From Ophthalmolycus amberensis (taxonomy: Eukaryota; Chordata; Actinopteri; Perciformes; Zoarcidae), in assembly GCA_024529925.1 (NCBI GenBank), contig JAFEUB010000716.1, forward strand, positions 2,154,501-2,218,500: a stretch of DNA of 64,000 nt, read 5' to 3'. Below are positions 25,045 to 35,888 of this stretch, one piece after another; within the stretch, counting starts at the first letter, position 1; the number at the start of each line of letters is the position of its first letter. The translations under genes and the position numbers were made by a program. The notes under the pieces were generated by a model. That model made no database searches. It was not told the origin of the DNA and saw nothing but the letters and a program-made list of their open reading frames with translations.

Positions 25045-26829
25045 CAACTGCAGCTCAGGCACAAAAGACGATTCCTGTATCTTTGGCCCACAATCCCTCA
25101 CACGGTTTCCAGCTGCCTGCAACACATTCCCCTAGGATCCACCTGGGCATGCAATCAATTTGCCACCTTTTTTACTGACAAAATTCAGAAAATTAGACAA
25201 GCAGTCAGTGCCTCCACATCAACCACAGGATATGTGTTGTCCCGATCTAACATCCATTCAAATATCATGACACAATTTCATTCAATCGACCGTAGAAGCC
25301 TAGAAGACATCATACAACATCTGAAGTCATCCTCCTGCTGCTTGGATATTCTACCAACACACTTTTTCAAAAATATTTCAAACTGCATGACCACTGATCT
25401 TTTACAAATTGTAAACACATCCCTTCTCTCAGGTGTCTTCCCACAAGCCCTAAAAACTGCAGTTATTAAACCACTCCTAAAGAAGGCTAGTTTAGACTCC
25501 GCAACGATGAAAAATTATAGGCCAATATCAAACCTCCCATTTTTAAGTAAAATAATTGAAAAAGCGGTTTTCCAACAGCTGACCGACTTCTTGGCCGTAA
25601 ATAACTGCTTTGATGTTTTCCAGTCAGGCTTTCGACAGCACCACAGCACTGAAACTGCTCTTGTTAAGGTTTTCAACGACATCCACTTAAACATAGACAA
25701 TGGCAGAAGTTCAGTCTTAGTGTTACTAGATCTCAGTGCTGCATTCGACACGGTCGACCATGCCATACTCCTAGAAAGACTAAAAATCTGGGTGGGACTC
25801 TCTGGCACAGCACTTAACTGGTTTGAATCCTACTTGAAGGGCCGAGAATACTTTGTGTCTGTAGCTGATTACACATCAGAGCTGACTAAAATGACATGTG
25901 GTGTTCCCCAAGGTTCAATACTGGGGCCCCCTCTGTTCAACATCTACATGCTTCCACTAGCTCAGATTATGGAAAACAACAAAGTGTGTTATCATAATTA
26001 TGCAGACGACACACAAATCTACATAACTATGTCACCAGGGGACTATAATCCCATACAAGGGCTGGGTAACTGCATTGAACAAATCAACAACTGGATGTGC
26101 CAGAATTTTCTTCAATTAAACAAAGATAAAACAGAAGTAATTGTTTTTGGTACCAAGGACAAACAATTGAAAATCACCGCTCAGCTTCAGTCACTGATGT
26201 TAAAACCCACAAACCAAGCCAGAAATCTAGGTGTAGTTATGGATTCAGACCTCAACCTGAACAGCCATATCAAGACAATTACAAAATCAGCCTACTATCA
26301 CCTGAAGAATATATCAAGGATTAGAGGACTTATGTCTCAACAGGATTTGGAAAAACTTGTCCATGCATTTATCTTCAGCAGACTGGACTACTGTAACGGT
26401 GTGTTTACAGGTCTCTGTAAAAAATCCGTCAGAAAGCTGCAGCTGATTCAGAACGCTGCAGCTCGAGTCCTCACTAAGACCAGGAGGGTGGACCACATCA
26501 CTCCAGTTCTGAGGTCTTTGCACTGGCTTCCTGTCCAACAAAGAATTGACTTTAAAATCCTGCTGTTGGTTTACAAAGCACTGAATGGTTTGGGACCAAA
26601 ATACATCTCCGATCTGCTGCTACCTTATGAACCATCCCGACCCCTCAGGTCGTCTGGGACCGGTCTACTTCCTGTTCCCAGAGTCAGAACTAAACATGGA
26701 GAAGCAGCGTTCAGTTTTTCTGCTCCACATATCTGGAACAAAGTCCCAGAAAGCTGCAGGTCTGCTGAGACCCTCAGCTCATTTAAATCAAGATTGAAGA
26801 CCTTTCTGTTTGCTGCTGCCTTTAATTGA
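25045..26829 (+). CDS. L2 LINE ORF2 fragment: reverse transcriptase and C-terminal region
   Basis: This encodes the reverse transcriptase of an L2-like non-LTR retrotransposon, which copies its own RNA at the nicked target. The frame is open for 594 codons and lacks a genuine start because the element is truncated; the first in-frame ATG is at 25267. A linker with FATFFTDKIQKIRQAV (from 25159) precedes the RT. RT motifs in order are NYRPISNLP (25513), SGFRQHHSTETAL (25624), motif A LLDLSAAFDTVDH with the catalytic Asp at 25729, GVPQGSILGP (25900) and the catalytic YADD box at 25999-26010. The L2-type tail has LDYCNGVFTGL, LQLIQNAAARVLT and HITPVLRSLHWLPV. All three catalytic aspartates are present and there is no stop or frameshift. 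The missing N-terminal endonuclease makes it non-autonomous. Confidence 0.9.
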   Translation, partial: QLQLRHKRRFLYLWPTIPHTVSSCLQHIPLGSTWACNQFATFFTDKIQKIRQAVSASTSTTGYVLSRSNIHSNIMTQFHSIDRRSLEDIIQHLKSSSCCLDILPTHFFKNISNCMTTDLLQIVNTSLLSGVFPQALKTAVIKPLLKKASLDSATMKNYRPISNLPFLSKIIEKAVFQQLTDFLAVNNCFDVFQSGFRQHHSTETALVKVFNDIHLNIDNGRSSVLVLLDLSAAFDTVDHAILLERLKIWVGLSGTALNWFESYLKGREYFVSVADYTSELTKMTCGVPQGSILGPPLFNIYMLPLAQIMENNKVCYHNYADDTQIYITMSPGDYNPIQGLGNCIEQINNWMCQNFLQLNKDKTEVIVFGTKDKQLKITAQLQSLMLKPTNQARNLGVVMDSDLNLNSHIKTITKSAYYHLKNISRIRGLMSQQDLEKLVHAFIFSRLDYCNGVFTGLCKKSVRKLQLIQNAAARVLTKTRRVDHITPVLRSLHWLPVQQRIDFKILLLVYKALNGLGPKYISDLLLPYEPSRPLRSSGTGLLPVPRVRTKHGEAAFSFSAPHIWNKVPESCRSAETLSSFKSRLKTFLFAAAFN

Positions 26830-27030
26830 ACCACGTTCAATTAATATATTAATCAATATCTGCATTTTACTACTGCATTTTATTTCTTACACTGTTTTTA
26901 AATTGTTTTTGAAATCTCCTTTTCTTTTGCCTTGTGTTTTGATGCTTTTAATGGTTTTATGTGAAGCACTTTGAATTACCTTGTTGTTGAAATGTGCTAT
27001 ACAAATAAACTTGCCTTGCCTTGCCTTGCC
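25045..27030 (+). mobile_element. L2-type LINE, 5'-truncated, intact 3' end
   Basis: The element carries an open ORF2 frame (25045-26829), a short 3' UTR and a terminal phrase TGCTATACAAATAAACTTGCC that ends in four TTGCC units (27011-27030). A short simple-repeat tail in place of poly(A) is characteristic of L2/CR1-type LINEs. The 5' limit is set only by the in-frame stop at 25042-25044. The endonuclease domain and ORF1 are absent, so this copy cannot move by itself. The good preservation suggests a fairly recent insertion. No target-site duplication was identified. Confidence 0.9.
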
Positions 27031-30000
27031 TAGGATGGATCTTAACAAGAACTCTTGGCCGCGTTAACCTCCAATCCCTTGTCTAGTCAGCATTTAAAGG
27101 TCGGGCTGCTTGGTGGGATTTGAACTGACAGACCTCGGGTGAGGAGCGAAGTTCCCGGAGCAGTCAGTGGCATCCGGCGTAAGGATTAATGAGCTGATAC
27201 TGATTCCATAAGGAGAAAGAGATTGACTTAAATAATGCTTAAGTGTGGTGTGTCTGTGTGTGTGAGCGCAGGGGGCATATGTATCGGTATGTGACCGAGT
27301 GGAATCACCTGCGATAACTGCATCGGACAAGTGAGTCATGTGGAAACAACATTCTCCTGGGGCAAACTGAGGGGGGGAGAATCCCACTGGGATTTTAGAC
27401 TCATGCATAACTTAGAGATGAAGGTTTCTAGCACACACACAGGTGTCCATCTGTGTGTTTGAGACCCCCCAGAATACTATCGAGAAGATCGTATTGTGCA
27501 GCTTTAATTCCCACAAAAGTTCACAAAAACTGAAGATATGTCAAGTACATGAGGTAGCTTTCCTTTTAGCCTTATAGCTGTCCTTCAAATCAGAGTAAAT
27601 TAGACCAAATAATGCAGCTCTGGCTCTCACCCAGGTCTATAAAAAAAAACATATTCATTACTTCAGAGCGTTTTGGTTAATGGGACACTGCTACAGTTAT
27701 TTATAATCCATTTGGTGAAAGAATACTCATTAGCATGTCATTAGAAACAGATCCCACTAGGCCCCGACTCCATTTACTGTGGATATATTGCACTGCACAG
27801 TTTGTCCCTGTGATTGAATTTATCAGCACACAACTCTTAAGGGAATCTGTGATCACTAGTTTTTATCATTTCAAAAACTGATTATTGATTGGTGGTCTAG
27901 CGCTGAGCTGCTGAATAAGTGCTGCTCTGGCAGAGAGCTGATAAAGTGTTTGTATGCTGTATTATCATACCAAAACACTGGGCTGAGTAGACTGACTAAT
28001 TTCCCTAAATGGTTTACACATAAGATATAACTGATGTGTCACAACACCAGATGATTCATGTCACTATAGTCACTGCTGTTTGCTGCATTTTGTTCTTGAC
28101 AGCTGCCGTGTGATTTCAACATTTAGTCTTGGTTGAAATGTCAGTGTTATATACTGTAAATCCAGTGTTTTTCACAAATCTTAATAATTATTATTAAAGA
28201 ATTTGAAATGAGTGTCCATATCTCAAAACAAGACAAAACACTTCACTAAAGTACAACAATTTAATGACAGTTAATTAGTTTGCAGAGATACACAATTTTA
28301 CAACATTATAACAACATTCAACCAGCTCTGAAATAGTTAGGTGCCACTAATGGTCATATGTAGGCTGCATATTAAGGCTATGCCTTAAATAACAGCGAAA
28401 GAGAAAGTCCAGCATCTATGAAAAGGCAATAATTTAATACGTTGTTTTTGCAGCTTTGGAAATCTTGACCGTCAGACGTAATCTTCAAAATTGTCCAGTC
28501 TCCGATGTCAAAGCAAATCCCCGTGCAGTTCTAGTTCTTGCATCATGATTAGAGGTAAGCAACATGTTTCTTTTCCTGCAGGACATCACTGGAATTGCAC
28601 AAGAAATGTGTCTAAATTAATTTTGGTACAAATTAACATGTTTGTTAAAATCACATTATTGTTCTCTGACTGTGAGTATAGTATTGACAGTATTGTGTGC
28701 CTCTCTTCAGCTTCTCTTTTGTTTTTAGAGCAGTCTTCCCACTGTTTACTGTGATGTTTGCCTTTGTGTCTCATCACTTTGGCCTTTGTACCTTACAAAT
28801 GCTCCAAAGATTTTTCATGGTGAGCAATCAAGAAATAAAACACAGCTCCGCAGCCAAATTGCCTTTGGGCTATCTTTAAACAAAAGCAAGTTTGTTTTTA
28901 TTTCTAAAAGAAAATCGCTGTTGTGTTGTATTGTGATGTGAGCAGGAAACATGTGAACTGGGAGCTAAAGAGACATTTTCATTTTTCTGACTGGCAAGAA
29001 AGAAAAGGCAAAAAACCAACGTGTGTCTCTTAATACTAACATTTTATCACTTTCAACACGGCTTAATCGGAATTGAATGCTGTTGGATTCACAGGCAGCA
29101 GCAGCACAAGTTGAAACACGCAGAGAGAAAGATTAAATGAGTTGTTCCACCTTCTAACATCAATGCAATGGCCGACATGTATCATTTTAATCATCGTCTC
29201 TTATGTATAAAAAGAATAAACCAGCAAACCCCATGACAGCCAATTTCAAGTTGTTGAGATTCTTCTCATATCAGATCAGTCTATAAAATAATTTCCACCT
29301 CGCACTGCAACTCCTGATCTGTACGCTCTCTCTATATTTTCAATTCATTCCAACTGCTGGATAAATTGGTATCCAGCAAAACACTTTACAGCATGTGAGC
29401 TATAATTCTCTCTACATTAACTTTAATGATGAATGACGATGGATTAGTGCGAGAGGGTCGAGCATCCATCGCACTCACGGTGGTCATTCATTCAGGCTTC
29501 GTCACATGAAGCCTGAACGAATGATAAACAATCTTCCTCCTATTACACTTTTAACTCACCGCCCTGAGCGCATTCACTCCTACTGAAGACATAAATGTTA
29601 ACAATATACACAACATCACAAATATATAGTGAATCTACCTGTTAAAATAGGATATATTGTGTGTAAAACTGACACGTTAGCCTCAAGGTGGGGCTAGTGA
29701 AAAACTAAACGGGGATCATCCTCTGGAGTCACAGCTGGCTGGCTCATATTCTAAGTGCCCGGTGAACCTAAACAAACAAAACATCAAAATACTTTATTGA
29801 TCTTTAGAAATCCCACATGTTGTGAAGGGTAACTTTGGTATGTTTCAACCTGTTTCCCCACGTTTTCTTTGTCTAAGTAACTGATGGGGACAAGAATTTC
29901 TAAAATTGGTTCAGTATTGTAGGAGCTTAGTACTCAGTTATGACATTGAAAACATTAAGCTATACTTATCTTTACTTCAACACAACAAACTCTTGACAAG

Positions 30001-31936
30001 ATTCTCTCCAACTCTCGCTCACGTTTCCGCCACTGTCTTCCGTCAACAAGTCACATGACACAAAGAAAAAGAAAGCCAAAGGTAAAGAAACAACGTATCC
30101 TCATATCCTGATTACGAGAAGTTACTCCTCATTTTGTGTGCGTTTTCCTACTGAAGCCAGCAATACATGGCAATTTCCACTCATTCCATGCATACAGTTT
30201 TTGTAAAATAAACGTCTGTCTTTACAGGAAAATACTTGCCGGTAGTTTCAACTTAAGTTTATTTTTTTGGGGTGACAGATCATTTGTTTGTTTTTTGAAA
30301 ATAATTGTCACCATTAGTCACTTCGACACAAAAGTTTGGGAATAAATACCGAAGTTATCCTCTAAAGCAGGTATCCATGTTTTGAATATCAATATCTATC
30401 ACTGCTGTCTTTTATGTTTGAAGATACATATAAACTATTGAGCCTTGAGGTATGTGTTTTTGCCTTATGGAAATGTAAATAATACAATAATGCCTAAGTT
30501 TGATTTTTTAAGTGTTTGAATTGGAGAGGCAATAAAGATACCTAGTTCCTTCTTGATGAATCTGACTATAATGTGCACACTCATCCTGCTTCACTTCGCA
30601 CTAAGTCGTATAACTCTGTAAAATAAGGTTGTGACCGAATTTATTGGAGTCTCACTGTAACCATTAATGCAACGGCTCCCTGAGAGGCAAATTGGGATTC
30701 GGATAACTTGAAAGAGAGCAATAAACTCTGACTGCAGAGTATAGCATCTGCCATCTGTTTATAGTCATCTGGTGTTTTCACTGTTCATGGTATTTGAGTG
30801 GAAACGTTGTGTTTGCATTCTTCAAGCGTTCATTTCTTTCTCACAAAGATTATTCGGTTCTTTAGTAAGTTTCATTAATAAACTGTCCAAGCACTTTGAT
30901 AAGAATCAGTGGTGGTCTGGAATTTAAAATGATAAAAACAGAGTCATTTTTCTAACGTTGAAGCAGAAGAACCGGCCAACCCACTCAGTCCTGTTGAGAG
31001 ATGTAATGCTGGGTGTTACCGATGGGCTTTAGGAGCTGACCATAAATTGTATCTCTTTATGTTGCATCTCTATTTCCCCTCATCTCCTGCTGTCATCTCT
31101 CTTAAGTCAACTCAATATCAAAGGCATAAAATACTCATACTCAGAAAGATGTGGTGCAGCACCTCCGAGTTTCACTTAGAGGGATGTAAATATGCATATT
31201 TAATGTGTAACTATACTCTAAAAAGGCTGGTTTGTGACCTGTGGCTGGAAAAAAATGGTATTAAATGAAATGACATGACATCCATGTTTACCAGTGAGTG
31301 CCTTTTACAAACATATTTTGTACTAACACTGAGGTTGAATTAATGCTATTATTACATATTATAAGTCTATCTGGTCATAAATTAAGTACAACATAATCTG
31401 ATGGTTAATAAAAAAGTGACTTGTAATGAATGTATAATTAGGTCTCATACACACCTGTATGGAGAGGTCGCTGTCAGGTCTAAAAAAAGGATCAAACCAC
31501 ATGTGATTTATTTTTTGTCTTTTGGTACTCACCAGTTGACCTGTCCAGTGTTTACTGGGGAGAGAAAAAACTTTCAAAACTTCAAATGGCCTCTTCTTGC
31601 ATCGTAGTTCGTCAAAGTGTTGCAAGCAACACAATTGTCTGCATAATAACAATATAACAAAAAAACATTTAAGAATTCATCACTTGAACCTTTAACTGAA
31701 ATATCAGAACATCGCAACGCTGGAAAGAGAAACTCAACACAGACACATTTATTTAGACCCTCGATTTAGAGAGAGAGGTATTTCAAAGAGCTAAACTGCC
31801 AAAACAACTCTGCACTGTATTTCATTCCCACGTGGGCGCTCCATTTCCAGAGGACGGAGACGATGGGATCAAAGACAAATCTGTCAATTCTAAGTTCAGC
31901 AGTTTTTATTTCCACTTAAAACAGCCCTTAGAGAGA
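27031..31936. other. Non-coding, no gene recognised
   Basis: Short open frames only. A minus-strand segment at about 27100-27180 has a tRNA box-B-like GTTCAAATCCC but no convincing box A. The stretch 29690-29810 contains words reminiscent of old dispersed repeats. The inverted repeats at 29.43-29.52 kb are listed separately. Confidence 0.45.
29429..29524. repeat. Cluster of competing inverted repeats
   Basis: A hairpin at 29484-29524 has a 17-bp stem with one mismatch and a 7-nt loop (GTCACAT). An overlapping outer stem pairs ATGAATGAC (29429-29437) with GTCATTCAT (29483-29491). Inside that, AGTGCGA (29446-29452) pairs with TCGCACT (29469-29475), or alternatively CGATGGAT (29437-29444) pairs with ATCCATCG (29464-29471). 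The outer stem and the 17-bp hairpin use the same bases, so the two folds exclude each other. Function is unknown. It may be a degraded foldback element. Confidence 0.7.
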
Positions 31937-31959
31937 GTGTGTGTGTGTGTGTGTGTGTG
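31937..31959. repeat. (GT)n microsatellite
   Basis: About 11 GT units following a short GA run. Simple repeat. Confidence 0.95.
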
Positions 31960-33729
31960 CCTACAAGTGATTGCTCCATTTCTTGATTAACGTTTTCTAT
32001 ACATGAAGAGCCTGTTAATTAGCTTGCAAGGAGCTGCTATTGATTCAATTCATGATAAAATATGCAGAAGAGAGAGACAAAGCAGTTTAATCAAAGCATG
32101 GACTAACAAGACCGTTCTTTATGTGAATTAGTGCGGAGCATGTAAAATAATTTTAAGGCACTTTGTTCGTACTTAAAAGTGGAGCTTTTCAGGGAACTCT
32201 CTTGAGATTAATTCACTGATATCCACGAGAAACAGAGTAGTATGATGAGAGTTAATGGAAAATATCTGTTTGAAGGAAGGTGGTTGCTAACAGATATAAT
32301 CATGTTTAACAGTGTTGTCAATAACAGACTGAGTTGTGCATTTCTTTGAAAAATGATTTAGGGAAAAAGAAATGGGGACATAATGCTGAATAAAGGCAAC
32401 GCCATTATTTAGGAGACTTCAAGGGACTTTTTTTTGTAATTTTCCTTCAGCTTCAACTGGTGTTTTTCTCTTGCCAGTCTATGTTGGAGACATGTACTAT
32501 TAGTGCTTAACTCAGGTGTTTAATGGGTGATCTCTAATCCACAATTTCAGCCATATTTTTCAGAAAAATCTGTCAAAGTCTTCCCCAGGGGCATAGTTTT
32601 CTTATGGCAGCTGCTATTGTTGCTCATTTTCTGAAATCTCAGTACAATCCCCGCAGTGTGGTGTAGACAATATAAGAAAGGCTGGGATGTGGGTTTATCA
32701 TCAATGACATGTCTAAGGTTTCTCGCTGCAGGTGTTTCCCTCAACTTTTGGAAATAAGTGGCAAGCTGCATGGCAAATAGCTGCCAACAACCAGTTTTCT
32801 GCAGTCTCATGAACAGCCCCCACCTCAAGAAGAAGAGGAAGGAATATCAGATGAAAGTTGCAGTTTTCCACGTATTAAATCCGTGGCATGAGCTCAAACA
32901 GCCTGAGCAGAGTTAATATTTAAAATACACCACAAAGACTAATTATCTTAATCTACATCCGTTTGTGATTTAGTCTTCCTCTGAAGATATTATTTTAAAT
33001 CTTTATTTTTATATCAAAATGAGCTCTGAAATGACACGGTAGTTCGTTTGAAGTGCAATAGAGACAGACTGCTACTAATGTGTAATCATGCTGCATTGCA
33101 ACAGTGCGCATGTGTGTTACTGACGCATGCACTTTCACTGTAAAACTATGCAAACCCAATGTATGCAGCTTCAGCATAACAGCGGAAATCCCATCAAGAC
33201 TGTATCGACATAAAAGTGTAATGAATGTGGACAAGGGTTCAGAAATCATGAAATTTTAATGAAACCAATGCATGCAATAAGCTCAACGAAGGTCTGTTGG
33301 TGCAGATTTAGACAGAACAGAAACAGTAGACTAAATCATACTGAGTATGGGCATTATCCTGTAGGAATGGTTTGAGAAGTTTCAAAGAAATCCTGCTTTG
33401 AATCCAAGCTGATCACAGCTGCCACATTTGACAACCACACTTTATGTCTCCATGGGGTCAGAGTTTGATTCCCTAAAGACTGATTTTGGGTGCTGTATTC
33501 CTTTTAAATACAGGACTAAAATTATAGTCTGGGATTATCTCAGAACAGACGGATTTAGTCAAAATAGTTTCCCAAATTGAGAAATGATCATACATATTTA
33601 CAAGTGAATTAAAGACAATTTAAGGTGATCATTTCGCATTTTGCTGTGGGACCATCTTAAACTGCCAGGGGTCTCTGGGAGATCCCTGCACACCATGTTG
33701 AGAACCTCTTCCCTATACAGTAAGAATAA
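31960..33729. other. Non-coding, possible conserved element at left
   Basis: The region 31980-32170 is AT-rich with TTAATTAGC- and AATTCATGATAAA-like homeodomain-type words and could be a conserved non-coding element. Nothing else is recognised. Confidence 0.4.
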
Positions 33730-34406
33730 ATGGACTGTCAGAGATACCCACGGAATTACTTGCAAACACACGCCTGTGGTTGCCGACGATTAAATCCCCT
33801 GGCGGTGCGTGTTGGGCGCACAGAACAGCCAGTCCCATCAAAACCTCCCATCAAAACCTTCCCAGAAACGCAGATTTCAATGCAACTTGTTGACGACTCC
33901 GTGATCTCCTGCGGAGCGGAGCTGATCGCTTCAGCACTGGGAAGCCCCCATGTCATCCCCGGGGTGGAGGGGGGAGGAGGGGGGGCTTAATTGTTGCTGA
34001 AGAAAACTCACAATGAGCTGCAGATGGAGCTCCTCCGGCAACACGCTTTCTACACTTTCTACACATTCTACAAAAGACATGTTTGAAGCTGAACGTCATC
34101 ATTTTGAGTCGCTTCAAGTTTTTCTGGAAAGCTGAAACAACTTGTTTCACTGTGTTTCTATATCTACAGACCGACACGCGCTACCTTTCAGATGAGATGT
34201 GAAGCAATCTCAGCTCTAACAGCAGCAACATCTCCTGAAGCTGAAGCCGCCCGCTGCTTCCCTCTGTAACCAGTCTCTCTGTATGCGTGTTTGTACTGGA
34301 CGTGTGTGAATGAGGGACAGCGCTGCTGGGATTCTCGGATCGCTTTTGTTCTCCGCTTTTCTTAAAGAATAGTGGAGAGAAATTCGTCAAATGAGGACAA
34401 AACATG
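33730..34406 (+). promoter_or_regulatory. Candidate promoter and first exon with splice donor
   Basis: This stretch is more GC- and CpG-rich than its surroundings and contains a G-rich block at 33959-33987. It ends in ATGAGGACAAAACATG followed by GTAAGT (GT at 34407-34408), a consensus splice donor. If coding, the exon would start at ATG 34391 or 34404. An upstream 20-codon frame (34310-34372, start ATG, stop TAG) would act as a uORF. It could be a distal 5' exon of htr1d, whose coding exon is 17 kb downstream on the same strand, or the first exon of an unknown gene. I see no TATA box that I would defend. Confidence 0.3.
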
Positions 34407-35798
34407 GTAAGTTTTTACGATCTTTTATTTTATTTTTTATTTTTTAATAAATAAATAAACACCATCTGTACGTGTTCGCTACCATTACGCACGGGTCTGA
34501 GAGCGCAGTGGAGTGGAATTTAATAATTTACTTGCAAGAACTGAACTATCGCAAACATTACAGGTTCAAATAGGCTGTTATAGAAAGATCAAACAACAAG
34601 AAAAAATCCCACACAAAATAGGCTGTGAGAAGGTCACTAGATTCAATATACTAGTCCCTAAAGGGGAAGTAACAAAAGCTTCGTGGATTTAAACGTGTTA
34701 TGAAGTGCAAGACATGAGGAAAAAAACAAGTCATAACCTGCATGAAGCCCCCAGTGTGTGTGTGATTTACAGGGTGAGTAAACAGCTGGAGGATGCAGGA
34801 ATCACATTATGTATTAAAAACCCAATATATACAATACTTAATATATAAACCATATTACCGTTATTTTATATTTAAAAAACACTCATTTTACTTCTTCAAG
34901 GTCACTGATTGCAGCTTAACGTAACTTTACAAATTGGTTCATTACCTTTTCCTGATTTCTAAAATAATAATAATATGAATGTTGCTGGGTATTTTTGTTG
35001 ACTTGGTGTTTTGTTATAACTGTTTAATGGTTTTGCAGATGAGGAGCTTATATACAGCATATTTAATTTAATCATAAGGCTTGAATTCCCATATATGATT
35101 CTATACTACGCTGGTCTAGGAGAGAAGTCCCTGGTTGACTGGCCATGGTGCTGACATTATATTACAGTTGTTTTCTTCCAACCCAGCACAGTTGTGGCAC
35201 ATGCAGCTGAATCCATTAAGCAAATGTAGGGCAGGACAGTGGAGTAACATGGTGATATTGGTTATAGGTAATAAGCCTTTTGGGCTTTTTGTGGGAGGCA
35301 ATACAAAACTTGTTGTAGCAATTTATGCTTAAGGAGATGCAAGTGAGTATGCACATATTCATGTTCTAATTGGCCCTTTGTGGACAAGAATCTTCATCAT
35401 TTCTTTGTGCACCCTTCTGTCTGACCATCCTCACTTTAAAGAAGGAATTCAATTATTTGAATAACATGAGAAGATGCTGCTTTTGCCATTAGTGGCTGAG
35501 GAGGAGCAGCCCAAGCATTAAGTCCATTTCAAGTTGGAAAACATAGGCCTGTCCTCTGTGCTCTCGAGCTTTTCAGGAACCCACCTCAGGCTCTGTTCAC
35601 AGAGAGAGAGAGTGTTGCATTATTTTGTTTTAAGTAGCTGACTGATGTGAGAGATGCTCTGCAAAATGAAAGGGAATCACCATCACGATGCTCTGATGAA
35701 AAGTATCTCAGAGCACACAATGTACTTCCAGTCCGTCGGGTCACTCACACAGTTTCCTCTCTCGCACTGACACTGTTTTCTCTCCCATCCTCTCTCCC

Positions 35799-35804
<6 letters not shown>
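34407..35804. other. Non-coding, possibly intronic
   Basis: AT-rich DNA directly after the candidate donor. No exon or element is recognised. Confidence 0.4.

Positions 35805-35886
<82 letters not shown>
35805..35886. repeat. (CA)n microsatellite
   Basis: About 41 uninterrupted CA units preceded by a CT-rich stretch. Frames across it encode Thr-His or Val-Cys repeats and are not genes. Confidence 0.97.

Positions 35887-35888
<2 letters not shown>

Noticed and set aside
27095..27185. tRNA-like box B (GTTCAAATCCC) on the minus strand after the L2 element
   Set aside because: No convincing box A at the right distance and no cloverleaf, so neither a tRNA nor a SINE could be supported.
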